DNA from: Sediminibacterium sp.
GTDB taxonomy: Bacteria > Bacteroidota > Bacteroidia > Chitinophagales > Chitinophagaceae
Assembly: GCA_016786865.1 (NCBI GenBank)
Contig: JAEUVE010000015.1
Coordinates: forward strand, 1 to 64,000
Direction of reading: 5' to 3'
Length of the DNA stretch: 64,000 nt
Of this stretch, positions 55,302 through 62,946 are shown piece by piece. The position numbers and the translations under genes are program-made. The first letter of the stretch is position 1. Each line of letters starts with the position of its first letter. The notes under the pieces are model-generated. The model saw nothing but the letters and a program-made list of their open reading frames with translations. It did no database searches and was not told the origin of the DNA.

Positions 55302-55961
55302 TTACTCCATACACTGATAAATTTTGTGTTCAACTGCATAAATAATAATACCGGCAGTACTTTTTGAGCCGGTTTTATTCATAATTCTGCTGCGGTGACC
55401 TTCAATAGTTCTCTTGCTCAAATTAAGCGCACTCGCAATTTCTTTGCTGGTAAATTCCTTACAAATCATCCGGATGATTTCCCGCTCCCTATCACTGAAA
55501 ATCTGTAACATAAGGGCGGGTTCCGGATCTTTTCGGGAGATCAATTCAGAAAATCGCCGAGCACACTCCAAACAAAAATAGGGCTCCCTATTGTATACTG
55601 CCTGAATGGCTTCGTGGATCTCTTCCGGTTCTGCAAATTTGGTTACATGACCCAATGCACCCAATTCCATCATCTGCCGGATGCGCTCACTAATTGGAGA
55701 GGACGTTAACACAACCACCCTGCTTTCCGGAAATGCTGCAAACAATCCCGACAGGGCTTCAATACCATCATTGCGCTGATAGTTAATCCCCATCACAACC
55801 ACATCAGGATGGCTGTTCCTTGCCGCTCCGATCATTTCAGTTTCATTGGTGGCTTCTGTAATCGTACCAATTCCGGACCGATTTGCAAGCAGCTGCTTTA
55901 ATCCTGTTCGATAAATGCTTTGATCGTCTGAGATCAGAATGCTTAATTTATTATTTACCAT
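55302..55961 (-). CDS. NarL/LuxR-type response regulator without the phospho-acceptor Asp
   Basis: The 219-residue protein has a receiver domain (residues 5-125) and a LuxR HTH (about 150-215: FSDREREIIRMICKEFTSKEIASALNLSKRTIEGHRSRIMNK in pieces). In receivers the acceptor Asp follows a VVxM string. Here PDVVVMGIN puts glycine at 58 (GGG codon at 55788-55790). The acidic pocket residues D12/D13, the Thr in VLTSS and the Lys in VTKFAEP are kept. It may act independently of phosphorylation. No sensor kinase is adjacent. It is convergent with the efflux operon, 16 bp away, but control of the pump is only a guess. Confidence 0.88.
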   Translation of the reverse strand: MVNNKLSILISDDQSIYRTGLKQLLANRSGIGTITEATNETEMIGAARNSHPDVVVMGINYQRNDGIEALSGLFAAFPESRVVVLTSSPISERIRQMMELGALGHVTKFAEPEEIHEAIQAVYNREPYFCLECARRFSELISRKDPEPALMLQIFSDREREIIRMICKEFTSKEIASALNLSKRTIEGHRSRIMNKTGSKSTAGIIIYAVEHKIYQCME

Positions 55962-56128
55962 GAGAAAAGATTTCCATTCCTTTTGTTTTCTCTAATGGCA
56001 GTTTTCTCAGGGGGTAAAATGCATCAATTATCCGGTTAAATGTTGGGGATTTATGCCTTTTTACCGGGGTAATATAGTCAAACTTCTTAAAAAGAGGGTT
56101 TTTCTCAATAAATCGCTAATTTAATTTC

Positions 56129-56908
56129 ATGAAAGCACACATATTCATCATAACTGCGGGAGCAGTTCTTTCCGTTACTGCAGTAAAAGCACAAAAAAAA
56201 TTCAATCCGGATAGTCTTTTTAAAGAAGCTGCAAAAACAGAGCTTTGGGAGCCTGTTCCGGAAAAAGTAACTCCGGGTAAAACCCCTTCTGAAGCACCCT
56301 CAGACGCTATCCTTCTTTTTCAGGGAAACAACCTGAATGCATGGCAGAAAAAAGGCGGCGGAAAACCAGGATGGAAAATAGATGCGTCCGGCATAATGAA
56401 CGTAGTGAAAGGTGCTGGTGATATTGAAACCAAACAGGGATTTGGCAGTTGCCAGCTGCATATTGAATGGAAAAGCCCTGCAGCAATAGCAGGTAACGGG
56501 CAATCCAGGGGCAATAGCGGAATTTTTTTTATGGGCAGGTACGAATTACAGGTGCTGGACTCCTATAATAACCCTACTTACGTAAACGGACAGGCAGGCA
56601 GCATGTACAAGCAATATGCCCCATTGGTGAATGCAGCCAGAAAACCCGGTGAATGGCAATCTTACGATGTGGTGTTTACTGCCCCCAGATTTTATTCGGA
56701 TGGTCAGGTGCAGGAGCCGGCAAGAATCACGGTTTTCCATAATGGCGTACTGATACAGAATAATGTAATCATTAAAGGAAATACAGAGTGGATTGGTGCA
56801 TCAGTATACAAAGTGCATGGGAACAAAGAGCCCCTTATTTTACAGGACCATGGCATGGATGGAGGTAACCCTGTTGCTTACCGAAATATCTGGATCAGAC
56901 CACTTTAA
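56129..56908 (+). CDS. Secreted DUF1080 (3-keto-disaccharide hydrolase-like) protein
   Basis: The 259-residue protein has a signal peptide (MKAHIFIITAGAVLSVTAVKAQ). A concanavalin-like DUF1080 domain follows (PSDAILLFQGNNLNAWQKKGGGKPGWKID, QGFGSCQLHIEWKSP, GNSGIFFMGRYELQVLDS, NIWIRPL). DUF1080 members cleave 3-keto-glucosides, or bind sugars, in many Bacteroidota and Planctomycetota. It overlaps the convergent YheT-like gene by 14 bp. Catalytic residues of this family are not firmly enough known to be checked here. Confidence 0.88.
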   Translation: MKAHIFIITAGAVLSVTAVKAQKKFNPDSLFKEAAKTELWEPVPEKVTPGKTPSEAPSDAILLFQGNNLNAWQKKGGGKPGWKIDASGIMNVVKGAGDIETKQGFGSCQLHIEWKSPAAIAGNGQSRGNSGIFFMGRYELQVLDSYNNPTYVNGQAGSMYKQYAPLVNAARKPGEWQSYDVVFTAPRFYSDGQVQEPARITVFHNGVLIQNNVIIKGNTEWIGASVYKVHGNKEPLILQDHGMDGGNPVAYRNIWIRPL

Positions 56909-57866
56909 GCGCAAATTCAATCGCTCTTTTTTCTGCCCAGGTAGCACCCTTATGCGACTCCATAAATCCACAGTGACCTCCGGCTTCTGGCATTTCCAGA
57001 AACAGATGTGGATTGTCGGCAGCATCTTTTACCGGCATACAATTGGGTAAAAGGAACGGGTCGTTTTTTGCCTGTACAATCAGCGAAGGAATCTGCAGGT
57101 TTTTCAAAAATGGTCCCACACTGGCTTTTTCATAAAAATCAAGAGCGTTTACATATCCATGTAAAGGAGCCGTATACCGGTTATCAAATTCAATAAAATC
57201 GCGTATATCATCGTACCCTTCTGCATTGATCTGATCGGGGAACAGCCTGGATTTCTGTTTGATCTTATATCCTAGTTTTTTTAAAAACCGATTCATGTAA
57301 ATTTTATTCCCCTTTGCAGAGAGTGCATCCACACTTCCTTTCAGGCTACAGGGCACTGAAAATCCTATGGCAGCTTTTACCTGTTCAGGTACTCGTGAAG
57401 GATTTTCGGCAACTGCCCTCATCGTAAGACTTCCTCCCATGCTGAATCCAACCAATACGATTTGTTCATAGTGATGTATATTCAATGCATGCCGAATCAC
57501 CAGTCTTAAATCGTCTGCATCACCATGATGGTAGAATCGCGCCAGCCTGTTCATTTCTCCGCTACAACTCCGGCAGTTCCACCCGATGGCATCAAAACCA
57601 TGCTGTGTAAAAATCTTGGCCATACCGGTTACATAATGCCTGCCGGAATCTCCTTCAAGTCCATGTGTTATCACCACCAAACGGTTATTTTGGGGCGCTT
57701 TACAAGACCAATCTATATCCAGAAAATCTCCGTCGGGCAATTCCAGTCTTTCTCTTCGGGCATAGGAAAACGGAACTTTCCGGAATAAGCTCGGATAAAT
57801 ACTTTGTATATGGCCATTAAATTGCCAGAATGGAACTTTAAGATCAGGTGCAGGTAATACAGGCAT
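56895..57866 (-). CDS. YheT-like alpha/beta hydrolase
   Basis: The start at 57866 (MPVLPAPDLKVPFWQFNGHIQ) is preferred to the ATG at 57917, because conservation begins with the PFWQFNGHIQSIYPSLFR segment. The 323-residue protein has the esterase fold with THGLEGDSGRHYV, the nucleophile in GFSMGG, the acid in AKNDPFLLP and the histidine in GGHCGF. These are the motifs of the YheT/EMB8 family (ABHD1/3-like), whose bacterial substrate is unknown. It is divergent from corA by 54 bp. Confidence 0.85.
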   Translation of the reverse strand: MPVLPAPDLKVPFWQFNGHIQSIYPSLFRKVPFSYARRERLELPDGDFLDIDWSCKAPQNNRLVVITHGLEGDSGRHYVTGMAKIFTQHGFDAIGWNCRSCSGEMNRLARFYHHGDADDLRLVIRHALNIHHYEQIVLVGFSMGGSLTMRAVAENPSRVPEQVKAAIGFSVPCSLKGSVDALSAKGNKIYMNRFLKKLGYKIKQKSRLFPDQINAEGYDDIRDFIEFDNRYTAPLHGYVNALDFYEKASVGPFLKNLQIPSLIVQAKNDPFLLPNCMPVKDAADNPHLFLEMPEAGGHCGFMESHKGATWAEKRAIEFALKVV

Positions 57867-57920
57867 ATTGCGGGTTGTTGGCAAAGGTATTGAATACTTA
57901 ATTTTTTCTACCTTCAAAGC

Positions 57921-59018
57921 ATGGCACAGAACAAATACCTGAAGTACCTGAACGTTTTATCTCTTTTTGATACAAAAAGAACCAGGGATATTTTCCAGGT
58001 AAATCCTACAATAATTCCCTCCCGCGAAGAAGCAGAACAAATCCATATTACGCTGTTCAACTACAATGCGGAACAATTGGAGGAAAAGGCATTCAGTCAG
58101 GTTGAAGCCATCTATCAATACCACAACAACGATCGGGTCAGTTGGATCAATATAGACGGAATCCGCAAAAAAGACGTGGAAGCAGTCTGCAGTCATTTTG
58201 GTATTCACTACCTCATTACAGAAGATATTTTAAGCGTTAGCCAGCGACCCAAGATGGATGAAATAGATCCTGTACTTTTTGGTCTGTTGAATATGCTGTA
58301 TTTCAACGATAAAACAGGTACGGTAGAAACAGAACAAATCAGCATTCTGCTGGGCAAAGGATTTGTAATTTCCTTTCAGGAAGACGCAGGAAGAGATGTT
58401 TTTACGCCGGTCAGGGAAAAACTCAGGGTAACGGGAAGCAAACTCAGAACAAGCGGCGCCGATTATCTGTGTTATGCATTACTAGACATGATTGTAGACA
58501 ACTATTACCTGGTTATGGAAAAGATCGGAGAAAGAATAGAATGGCTTGAAGACAAAATTATCAGAAGCTCCAACAAAAGATCCCTCGCCGAAATCAATGC
58601 CCTCAGAAAAGAACTGATTGTGCTGAAAAGAAATGTGAGCCCTGTCCGTGAACTGATCAACGGGTTCATCCGAAGTGAAAGTGATCTGCTCGAAGACAAA
58701 ACCACCAAGTATTTTAAAGACATTTACGATCACATTGTTCAGGCCAGCGACCTGGCAGAAAACTACCGGGATATGATGATCAACCTGCAGGACCTGTATT
58801 TAAGTAATGTAAATCTGAAGATGAATGAGGTAATGAAAGTTATGGCAATTGTAACCTGCCTGCTGGCACCTGCAACAGTCATTGGCGGCATTTTTGGGAT
58901 GAACTTTGATCGGCTACCCTATATACACCATCAATACGGTTTCTATATTGCCGCATCCCTGATACTGATCATACCCGTGATCATGATCTATGTTTTCAAA
59001 AAGAGAGGCTGGTTTTAA
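57921..59018 (+). CDS. corA: CorA-type magnesium/cobalt transporter
   Basis: The 365-residue protein has a large cytoplasmic N-terminal part with a long helical stalk (about 200-300, YYLVMEKIGERIEWLEDKII and ELIVLKRNVSPVRELINGFI). Two C-terminal membrane helices follow, with the GMN selectivity motif in GGIFGMNFD between the helices. It forms a pentamer that admits Mg2+ or Co2+ and is gated by internal Mg2+. The tail KKRGWF is basic, as usual. It overlaps the convergent merC-like gene by 4 bp. Confidence 0.95.
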   Translation: MAQNKYLKYLNVLSLFDTKRTRDIFQVNPTIIPSREEAEQIHITLFNYNAEQLEEKAFSQVEAIYQYHNNDRVSWINIDGIRKKDVEAVCSHFGIHYLITEDILSVSQRPKMDEIDPVLFGLLNMLYFNDKTGTVETEQISILLGKGFVISFQEDAGRDVFTPVREKLRVTGSKLRTSGADYLCYALLDMIVDNYYLVMEKIGERIEWLEDKIIRSSNKRSLAEINALRKELIVLKRNVSPVRELINGFIRSESDLLEDKTTKYFKDIYDHIVQASDLAENYRDMMINLQDLYLSNVNLKMNEVMKVMAIVTCLLAPATVIGGIFGMNFDRLPYIHHQYGFYIAASLILIIPVIMIYVFKKRGWF

Positions 59019-59410
59019 TGATCACAATCGTCCGCATGCGCATGATTGTGCTGCCGGCATAAGCGATAATTCAGGTAATGACCGGCTACAATGAAAAGAA
59101 CGGCCGGAGCCAGGAGCCAATACCGCCACTCGTGCAAAAAGCTCACCTTTACGATCAGCAGAACAATACCAAGGCTAAAAAAAACCATTGGGATCGGGCT
59201 GTGGTGGTGTTTTGCCAACCCATGATACAATGAATATATGCCTATGAAAAAGGCAACTCCAATCATAAAGTATTCAAAATGAAGATTTTCGATAATATTT
59301 ACCCCAAACAGCGGTAAACTGCTCAAAAAAAGCGGAAGCACGGCACAATGTATGGCACAGGCCACAGAGGCAGTGATACCCAACGCATCCCAATTAATTT
59401 TAAAACTCAT
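59015..59410 (-). CDS. MerC-domain membrane protein
   Basis: The start at 59410 (MSFKINWDALGITASVACAIHC) is preferred to an upstream ATG at 59428. The 131-residue protein has four membrane helices and a CAIHC motif in the first, characteristic of MerC-domain proteins, plus a metal-rich C-terminal tail (CRQHNHAHADDCDH). Classic MerC imports Hg2+. Bacteroidota members without a mer operon usually lie beside Fur/Zur genes and probably move zinc or another metal. A perfect 15-bp palindrome lies 22 bp upstream, between it and SCO1. Confidence 0.88.
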   Translation of the reverse strand: MSFKINWDALGITASVACAIHCAVLPLFLSSLPLFGVNIIENLHFEYFMIGVAFFIGIYSLYHGLAKHHHSPIPMVFFSLGIVLLIVKVSFLHEWRYWLLAPAVLFIVAGHYLNYRLCRQHNHAHADDCDH

Positions 59411-59431
59411 CTGTTGGCAAAAGTACAACAG

Positions 59432-59446
59432 TGCAACAATGTTGCA
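59432..59446. promoter_or_regulatory. Palindromic operator (Zur/Fur-type) between merC-like and SCO1 genes
   Basis: TGCAACAATGTTGCA is a perfect 7-1-7 palindrome within the 81-bp divergent region. A Fur-family gene lies just downstream of SCO1. Its shape is that of a dimeric metalloregulator site. Confidence 0.6.
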
Positions 59447-59491
59447 AAATAATTGTCTAAACGGCTGTACCTTTACGTTTCAATTGTAATC

Positions 59492-60148
59492 ATGAGCAAG
59501 AAATTTTTGGGGTACCTGCTTTTCTTTATTGCCCTTGTAATGGGATTTTACTATTTCCTTTTCCGCGATAACGATATGTGGAAGAAAAAGCTGTCGATCA
59601 TCAGTTATGTAAAGCCTTTTCATTTTACCAACCAGCAGGGGCTCCCTTTTACCGACCGGGATCTGTTGGGAAAAGTAACTGTTGTAGAGTATTTCTTTAC
59701 CACCTGCAAAGGAATCTGCCCCAAGATGAACACCAATATGAAAGCCATTTACAAGGAGTTTGAACAGGAGCCCAACTTCATGATCCTTTCGCATACCTGT
59801 AATCCTGAAACGGATTCGGTTCCGGTACTAAAAAGATATGCCGATTCACTGGGTGGAAATCCACAAAAATGGGTTTTCGTAACCGGAAGAAAAGACAGCT
59901 TATACCAGATGGCAAGAACATCTTACCTGCTCGATGACCCGAAAAACAGTTTTGAGAAAATTGAAGATCAGTTTATTCATACGCAATTTTTTGCGCTGGT
60001 AGACAAGGACGGTAAAGTAAGGGGGCAGATTTATGACGGATTAAAAAAGGAGGAGCTGGAGTTACTCAAAAGAGATGTCCGGACCCTGCTGGCCGAAAAA
60101 TCTTCTTCCGCTAATTTTGTAAATGGTATTTTTAACAATAACCCCTGA
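59492..60148 (+). CDS. SCO1/SenC copper-chaperone-like protein
   Basis: The start at 59492 (MSKKFLGYLLFFIALV) is preferred. The 218-residue thioredoxin-fold protein is membrane-anchored by its first helix. The copper-binding set is TTCKGICPKM (CxxxC) and the histidine in DQFIHTQFF. It delivers copper to the CuA site of cytochrome oxidase or acts as a thiol reductase. It is the first gene of a three-gene rightward operon with a Fur protein and an NAD-dependent epimerase, and shares the palindrome region with the divergent merC-like gene. Confidence 0.92.
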   Translation: MSKKFLGYLLFFIALVMGFYYFLFRDNDMWKKKLSIISYVKPFHFTNQQGLPFTDRDLLGKVTVVEYFFTTCKGICPKMNTNMKAIYKEFEQEPNFMILSHTCNPETDSVPVLKRYADSLGGNPQKWVFVTGRKDSLYQMARTSYLLDDPKNSFEKIEDQFIHTQFFALVDKDGKVRGQIYDGLKKEELELLKRDVRTLLAEKSSSANFVNGIFNNNP

Positions 60149-60157
60149 TAACAGGTT

Positions 60158-60577
60158 ATGCACAGCAAAATTACCGATACCCTAAAAAAACACCAGCTGA
60201 GTGTTACCGATTCCAGGAAAAAGATTCTTTCATTTTTTCTACAGTCGGGCAATGCACTGGCCCATGCAGATATTGAACACAAAAGTGGTACAGAGTTTGA
60301 CCGGGTCACCATCTACAGAACGTTGCAGACTTTTGTTGAGAAAGGAATCATTCATACCATACCCACAGCAGATAATTCTATCAGATACGCACTTTGCAAA
60401 GACGAGTGTGTAGAAGGACATCATCACGACGATCATGTTCATTTCATTTGTGATGAATGTGGCACCACTTATTGCCTGGATCATGTAAGTGTTCCGAAAG
60501 TAAAATTGCCAAAAGGATTTAAAGCTGCTCAAACCGATCTGGTCGTAAGTGGAACATGTAATAATTGCGAAAAATGA
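60158..60577 (+). CDS. Fur-family metalloregulator (probably Zur-type)
   Basis: The 139-residue protein has an N-terminal winged helix (LSVTDSRKKILSFF, FDRVTIYRTLQTFVEKGII). Metal sites follow: GHHHDDHVHFICDECGTTYCL, with the structural zinc cysteines C-x2-C (CDEC and CNNC near the end). The histidine cluster and the pairing with a MerC-domain gene suggest zinc sensing rather than iron, but Fur, Zur and PerR cannot be separated by these residues alone. It lies 9 bp after SCO1 and overlaps the next gene (ATGA), so it is probably autoregulated. Confidence 0.88.
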   Translation: MHSKITDTLKKHQLSVTDSRKKILSFFLQSGNALAHADIEHKSGTEFDRVTIYRTLQTFVEKGIIHTIPTADNSIRYALCKDECVEGHHHDDHVHFICDECGTTYCLDHVSVPKVKLPKGFKAAQTDLVVSGTCNNCEK

Positions 60578-61551
60578 TATTAGTAACGGGAGGTACCGGA
60601 CTGGTTGGATCACACCTTATTCAGCAACTTGTGCAGGAAGGTAAATCCGTGCGTGCACTTTACAGGAGTTCAGTTCCACAGACACTGGCAAATTTGAATG
60701 GGATAGAGTGGGTAAAGAGAGATATTCTGGATACCAGCACACTCTGGGAGGCCATGGAGTCGATAGAGCAGGTGTACCACTGCGCCGCAATTGTATCCTT
60801 TCATCCCGCCCAAAAAAAATTACTCAATAAAACCAATATAGAAGGTACAGCCAATGTAGTGAATGCCTGCATCAGTCAGGGTGTAAAAAAGCTGTTATTT
60901 GTAAGTTCAGTAGCAGCACTCGGCAGAATCAGGGAAGATCAGCCTATTGATGAAACCATGAACTGGACGCCCGAAACCAGCAACAGTGAATACGGAAAAA
61001 CCAAATTCATGGCCGAAATGGAAGTCTGGAGAGGAATGGGAGAAGGGTTAAACATCGCCATTGTAAATCCGGTGATCATACTCGGAGCCGGCAACTGGGA
61101 TAGTGGATCTTCGGGTATCTTTAAATCGGTCTACAACGAATTTCCCTGGTATACAGAAGGTATCAGTGGCTTTGTAGACGTCAGAGATCTCGTACGGGCC
61201 ATGGTCACTATTATGCAGTCACAGGTAAGCGGAGAGCGCTTTATCATCAGCGGAGAGAACAGAACTTACCGGGAAATATTTACGATGATTGCGAATGAGT
61301 TCGGGAAAACCCCGCCTCATAAAAAAGTTACACCACTGATGGCGGAAATCGTTTGGCGGCTGGAAGCGCTCAAAGCAAAATTCAGCGGCAAGAACCCATT
61401 ACTAACTAAAGAAACGGCAAGAACCGCTCAGGCAAAGGTCAACTTCAACAACACCGGATTTTTGAAAAAATTTCCGGAGTTCAGCTATACGCCTATGGAA
61501 CAATCCATCCATCGGATCTGTGCAGAAATCCTGAAAACCAACCGTATTTAG
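60574..61551 (+). CDS. NAD(P)-dependent epimerase/dihydroflavonol-reductase-like protein
   Basis: The start at 60574 (MILVTGGTGLVGSHL) overlaps the fur stop by 4 bp. The 325-residue extended SDR has the nucleotide-binding TGGTGLVGS motif, VYHCAAIVSFHP, SSVAALG and YGKTKFMAE (catalytic Tyr and Lys). These features match dihydroflavonol-4-reductase-like and sterol-dehydrogenase-like proteins. The substrate is unknown. Its link to a Fur-family operon is odd and may only be positional. Confidence 0.85.
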   Translation: MILVTGGTGLVGSHLIQQLVQEGKSVRALYRSSVPQTLANLNGIEWVKRDILDTSTLWEAMESIEQVYHCAAIVSFHPAQKKLLNKTNIEGTANVVNACISQGVKKLLFVSSVAALGRIREDQPIDETMNWTPETSNSEYGKTKFMAEMEVWRGMGEGLNIAIVNPVIILGAGNWDSGSSGIFKSVYNEFPWYTEGISGFVDVRDLVRAMVTIMQSQVSGERFIISGENRTYREIFTMIANEFGKTPPHKKVTPLMAEIVWRLEALKAKFSGKNPLLTKETARTAQAKVNFNNTGFLKKFPEFSYTPMEQSIHRICAEILKTNRI

Positions 61552-61553
61552 GT

Positions 61554-62498
61554 TTATTCCATCACTTTTTTCCATAGTTCCGGTATGCGCTTGATCCATA
61601 CCAGTTCTCTTCTTTTGAGAGAAGCATCCTCAGCAGGATAGCCAAAATAAGTTTTACCCCCGGCCAGAGAGGAAGGCACACCGCTTTGTGCCAGCACGAC
61701 CGCATTGGCCCCGATCGTAAGCGTTTTACTAACCCCAACCTGTCCCCAAAGCGTTACACCGTCTTCTATGATGGTTCCGCCGGCTATACCCACCTGAGCA
61801 GCGAATAAACAGTTTTTTCCAACAGTTACATCGTGGCCAATATGTACCATATTGTCCATCTTGGTTCCCATACCGATTCTGGTTTCTGCAGTTACCCCCC
61901 TGTCGATCATACAACCGGCACCAATTTCCACACCGTCTTCTATGACCACATTTCCGCAACTCAGCATTTTCTTATACCACTGTTCCCTGTTTTTCTTGGT
62001 GTTGTAATAAAATGCATCACCACCAATTACTGTTCCTGACTGAATCACTACATTATCACCAATCACAGTATAATCCAGTATGGTCACATTGGGATGTATG
62101 ATGGTGTTCCTGCCTATGCAAACCTTTTTACCAACAAATGTATTGGGCATTATCACAGAACCCTCACCAATAACCAGATCATCACTGATCGGTTTTTGAG
62201 CCGGAGTAAACGGACGGAAATGTTTTACAATGGTAAGGTATGCTTCAAAAGGATCGGCTACGACCAGGATGGTTTTACCTTCCGGAATATCCACCTCCCT
62301 GGTATTGATGATGATAAAATCTGCTGCGCTTTTTAAACAGGTATCATAGTATTTGGGATGATCCACAAATACAAGATCACCTCTTTCCACTTTGTGAATT
62401 TCATTGATACCAAGCACATCTGCTGTGGCATTGCCTGCAACTTCTGCATGGATCATATCGGCGATCCATTGAACCGAAACCGGAGCGGGAAACTTCAT
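61554..62498 (-). CDS. lpxD: LpxD-like UDP-3-O-acylglucosamine N-acyltransferase
   Basis: The start at 62498 (MKFPAPVSVQWIADMIHAEVAG) is chosen. The 47 residues before it in the open frame look non-coding. The 314-residue protein has an N-terminal LpxD-type domain and a left-handed beta-helix of hexapeptide repeats (VIGEGSVIMPNTFVGKKVCIG and others), with the catalytic His in NMVHIGHDVTVGKN. It would transfer a 3-hydroxyacyl group in lipid A synthesis. Slightly short for the family (about 340), it may be a second, paralogous LpxD, as many Bacteroidota carry two. Confidence 0.85.
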   Translation of the reverse strand: MKFPAPVSVQWIADMIHAEVAGNATADVLGINEIHKVERGDLVFVDHPKYYDTCLKSAADFIIINTREVDIPEGKTILVVADPFEAYLTIVKHFRPFTPAQKPISDDLVIGEGSVIMPNTFVGKKVCIGRNTIIHPNVTILDYTVIGDNVVIQSGTVIGGDAFYYNTKKNREQWYKKMLSCGNVVIEDGVEIGAGCMIDRGVTAETRIGMGTKMDNMVHIGHDVTVGKNCLFAAQVGIAGGTIIEDGVTLWGQVGVSKTLTIGANAVVLAQSGVPSSLAGGKTYFGYPAEDASLKRRELVWIKRIPELWKKVME

Positions 62499-62819
62499 TT
62501 GGTGTGTTTTTAGCGGCAGTAAAGGTAGTAAGCAAGGGTTTCCGGGAAATATTTTTTTGAGGGCTAACCTGGAAAAACAGATACTAAAACCTGTTTCTAG
62601 TTGCAAAAAAACAGCATGAAGTTTTTTTACTGTACGCATATCTGAAAAACATCGTTCGTCGCAAACCCTTTATTCATCATTATTTCAGAGGATTGAATTT
62701 TTTACGGTCGAATAAATGGTCATTAAAAACAGTCTTGCCGCAGTAAATAAAGCCTCGTGATTTTACTACAGAATCCACATCAGTAGCTAAAATGTTAATA
62801 AAATTGTTTAAAAAATTTT
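62499..62819. other. Gene-free stretch between lpxD-like gene and the lysS leader
   Basis: This AT-rich stretch separates the divergent lpxD-like and lysS genes. It has no credible ORF and no hairpin with a T-run. It must hold the leftward promoter for the lpxD-like gene. Confidence 0.5.
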
Positions 62820-62849
62820 TTGCATTCGTTAAAAGTCTTTTTAATATTG
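62820..62849 (+). promoter_or_regulatory. Promoter of the lysS leader
   Basis: TTG at 62820-62822 and TAATATTG at 62842-62849, spaced 19 bp, fit the Bacteroidota -33/-7 pattern with one -7 mismatch. Transcription would start near 62855. Confidence 0.5.
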
Positions 62850-62853
62850 TGTA

Positions 62854-62924
62854 GGGAAACTCGTTTCCCAGTACTTACTAACCCATCCATATACAAAGTC
62901 TCGCTTCTGCGGGACTTTTGTTTT
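62854..62924 (+). ncRNA. Two-hairpin leader RNA ending in a terminator, upstream of lysS
   Basis: Hairpin 1 (62854-62869) is GGGAAA pairing TTTCCC around a CTCG loop. Hairpin 2 (62895-62918) pairs AAAGTCTCGC with GCGGGACTTT (one G-T) around TTCT, followed by TTGTTTT. Hairpin 2 is a standard intrinsic terminator with no gene before it, only about 22 bp before the lysS ATG. It is either an attenuator of lysS or a short independent RNA. Confidence 0.5.
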
Positions 62925-62946
62925 AGTACTTTTCAAAGCAGTTATT

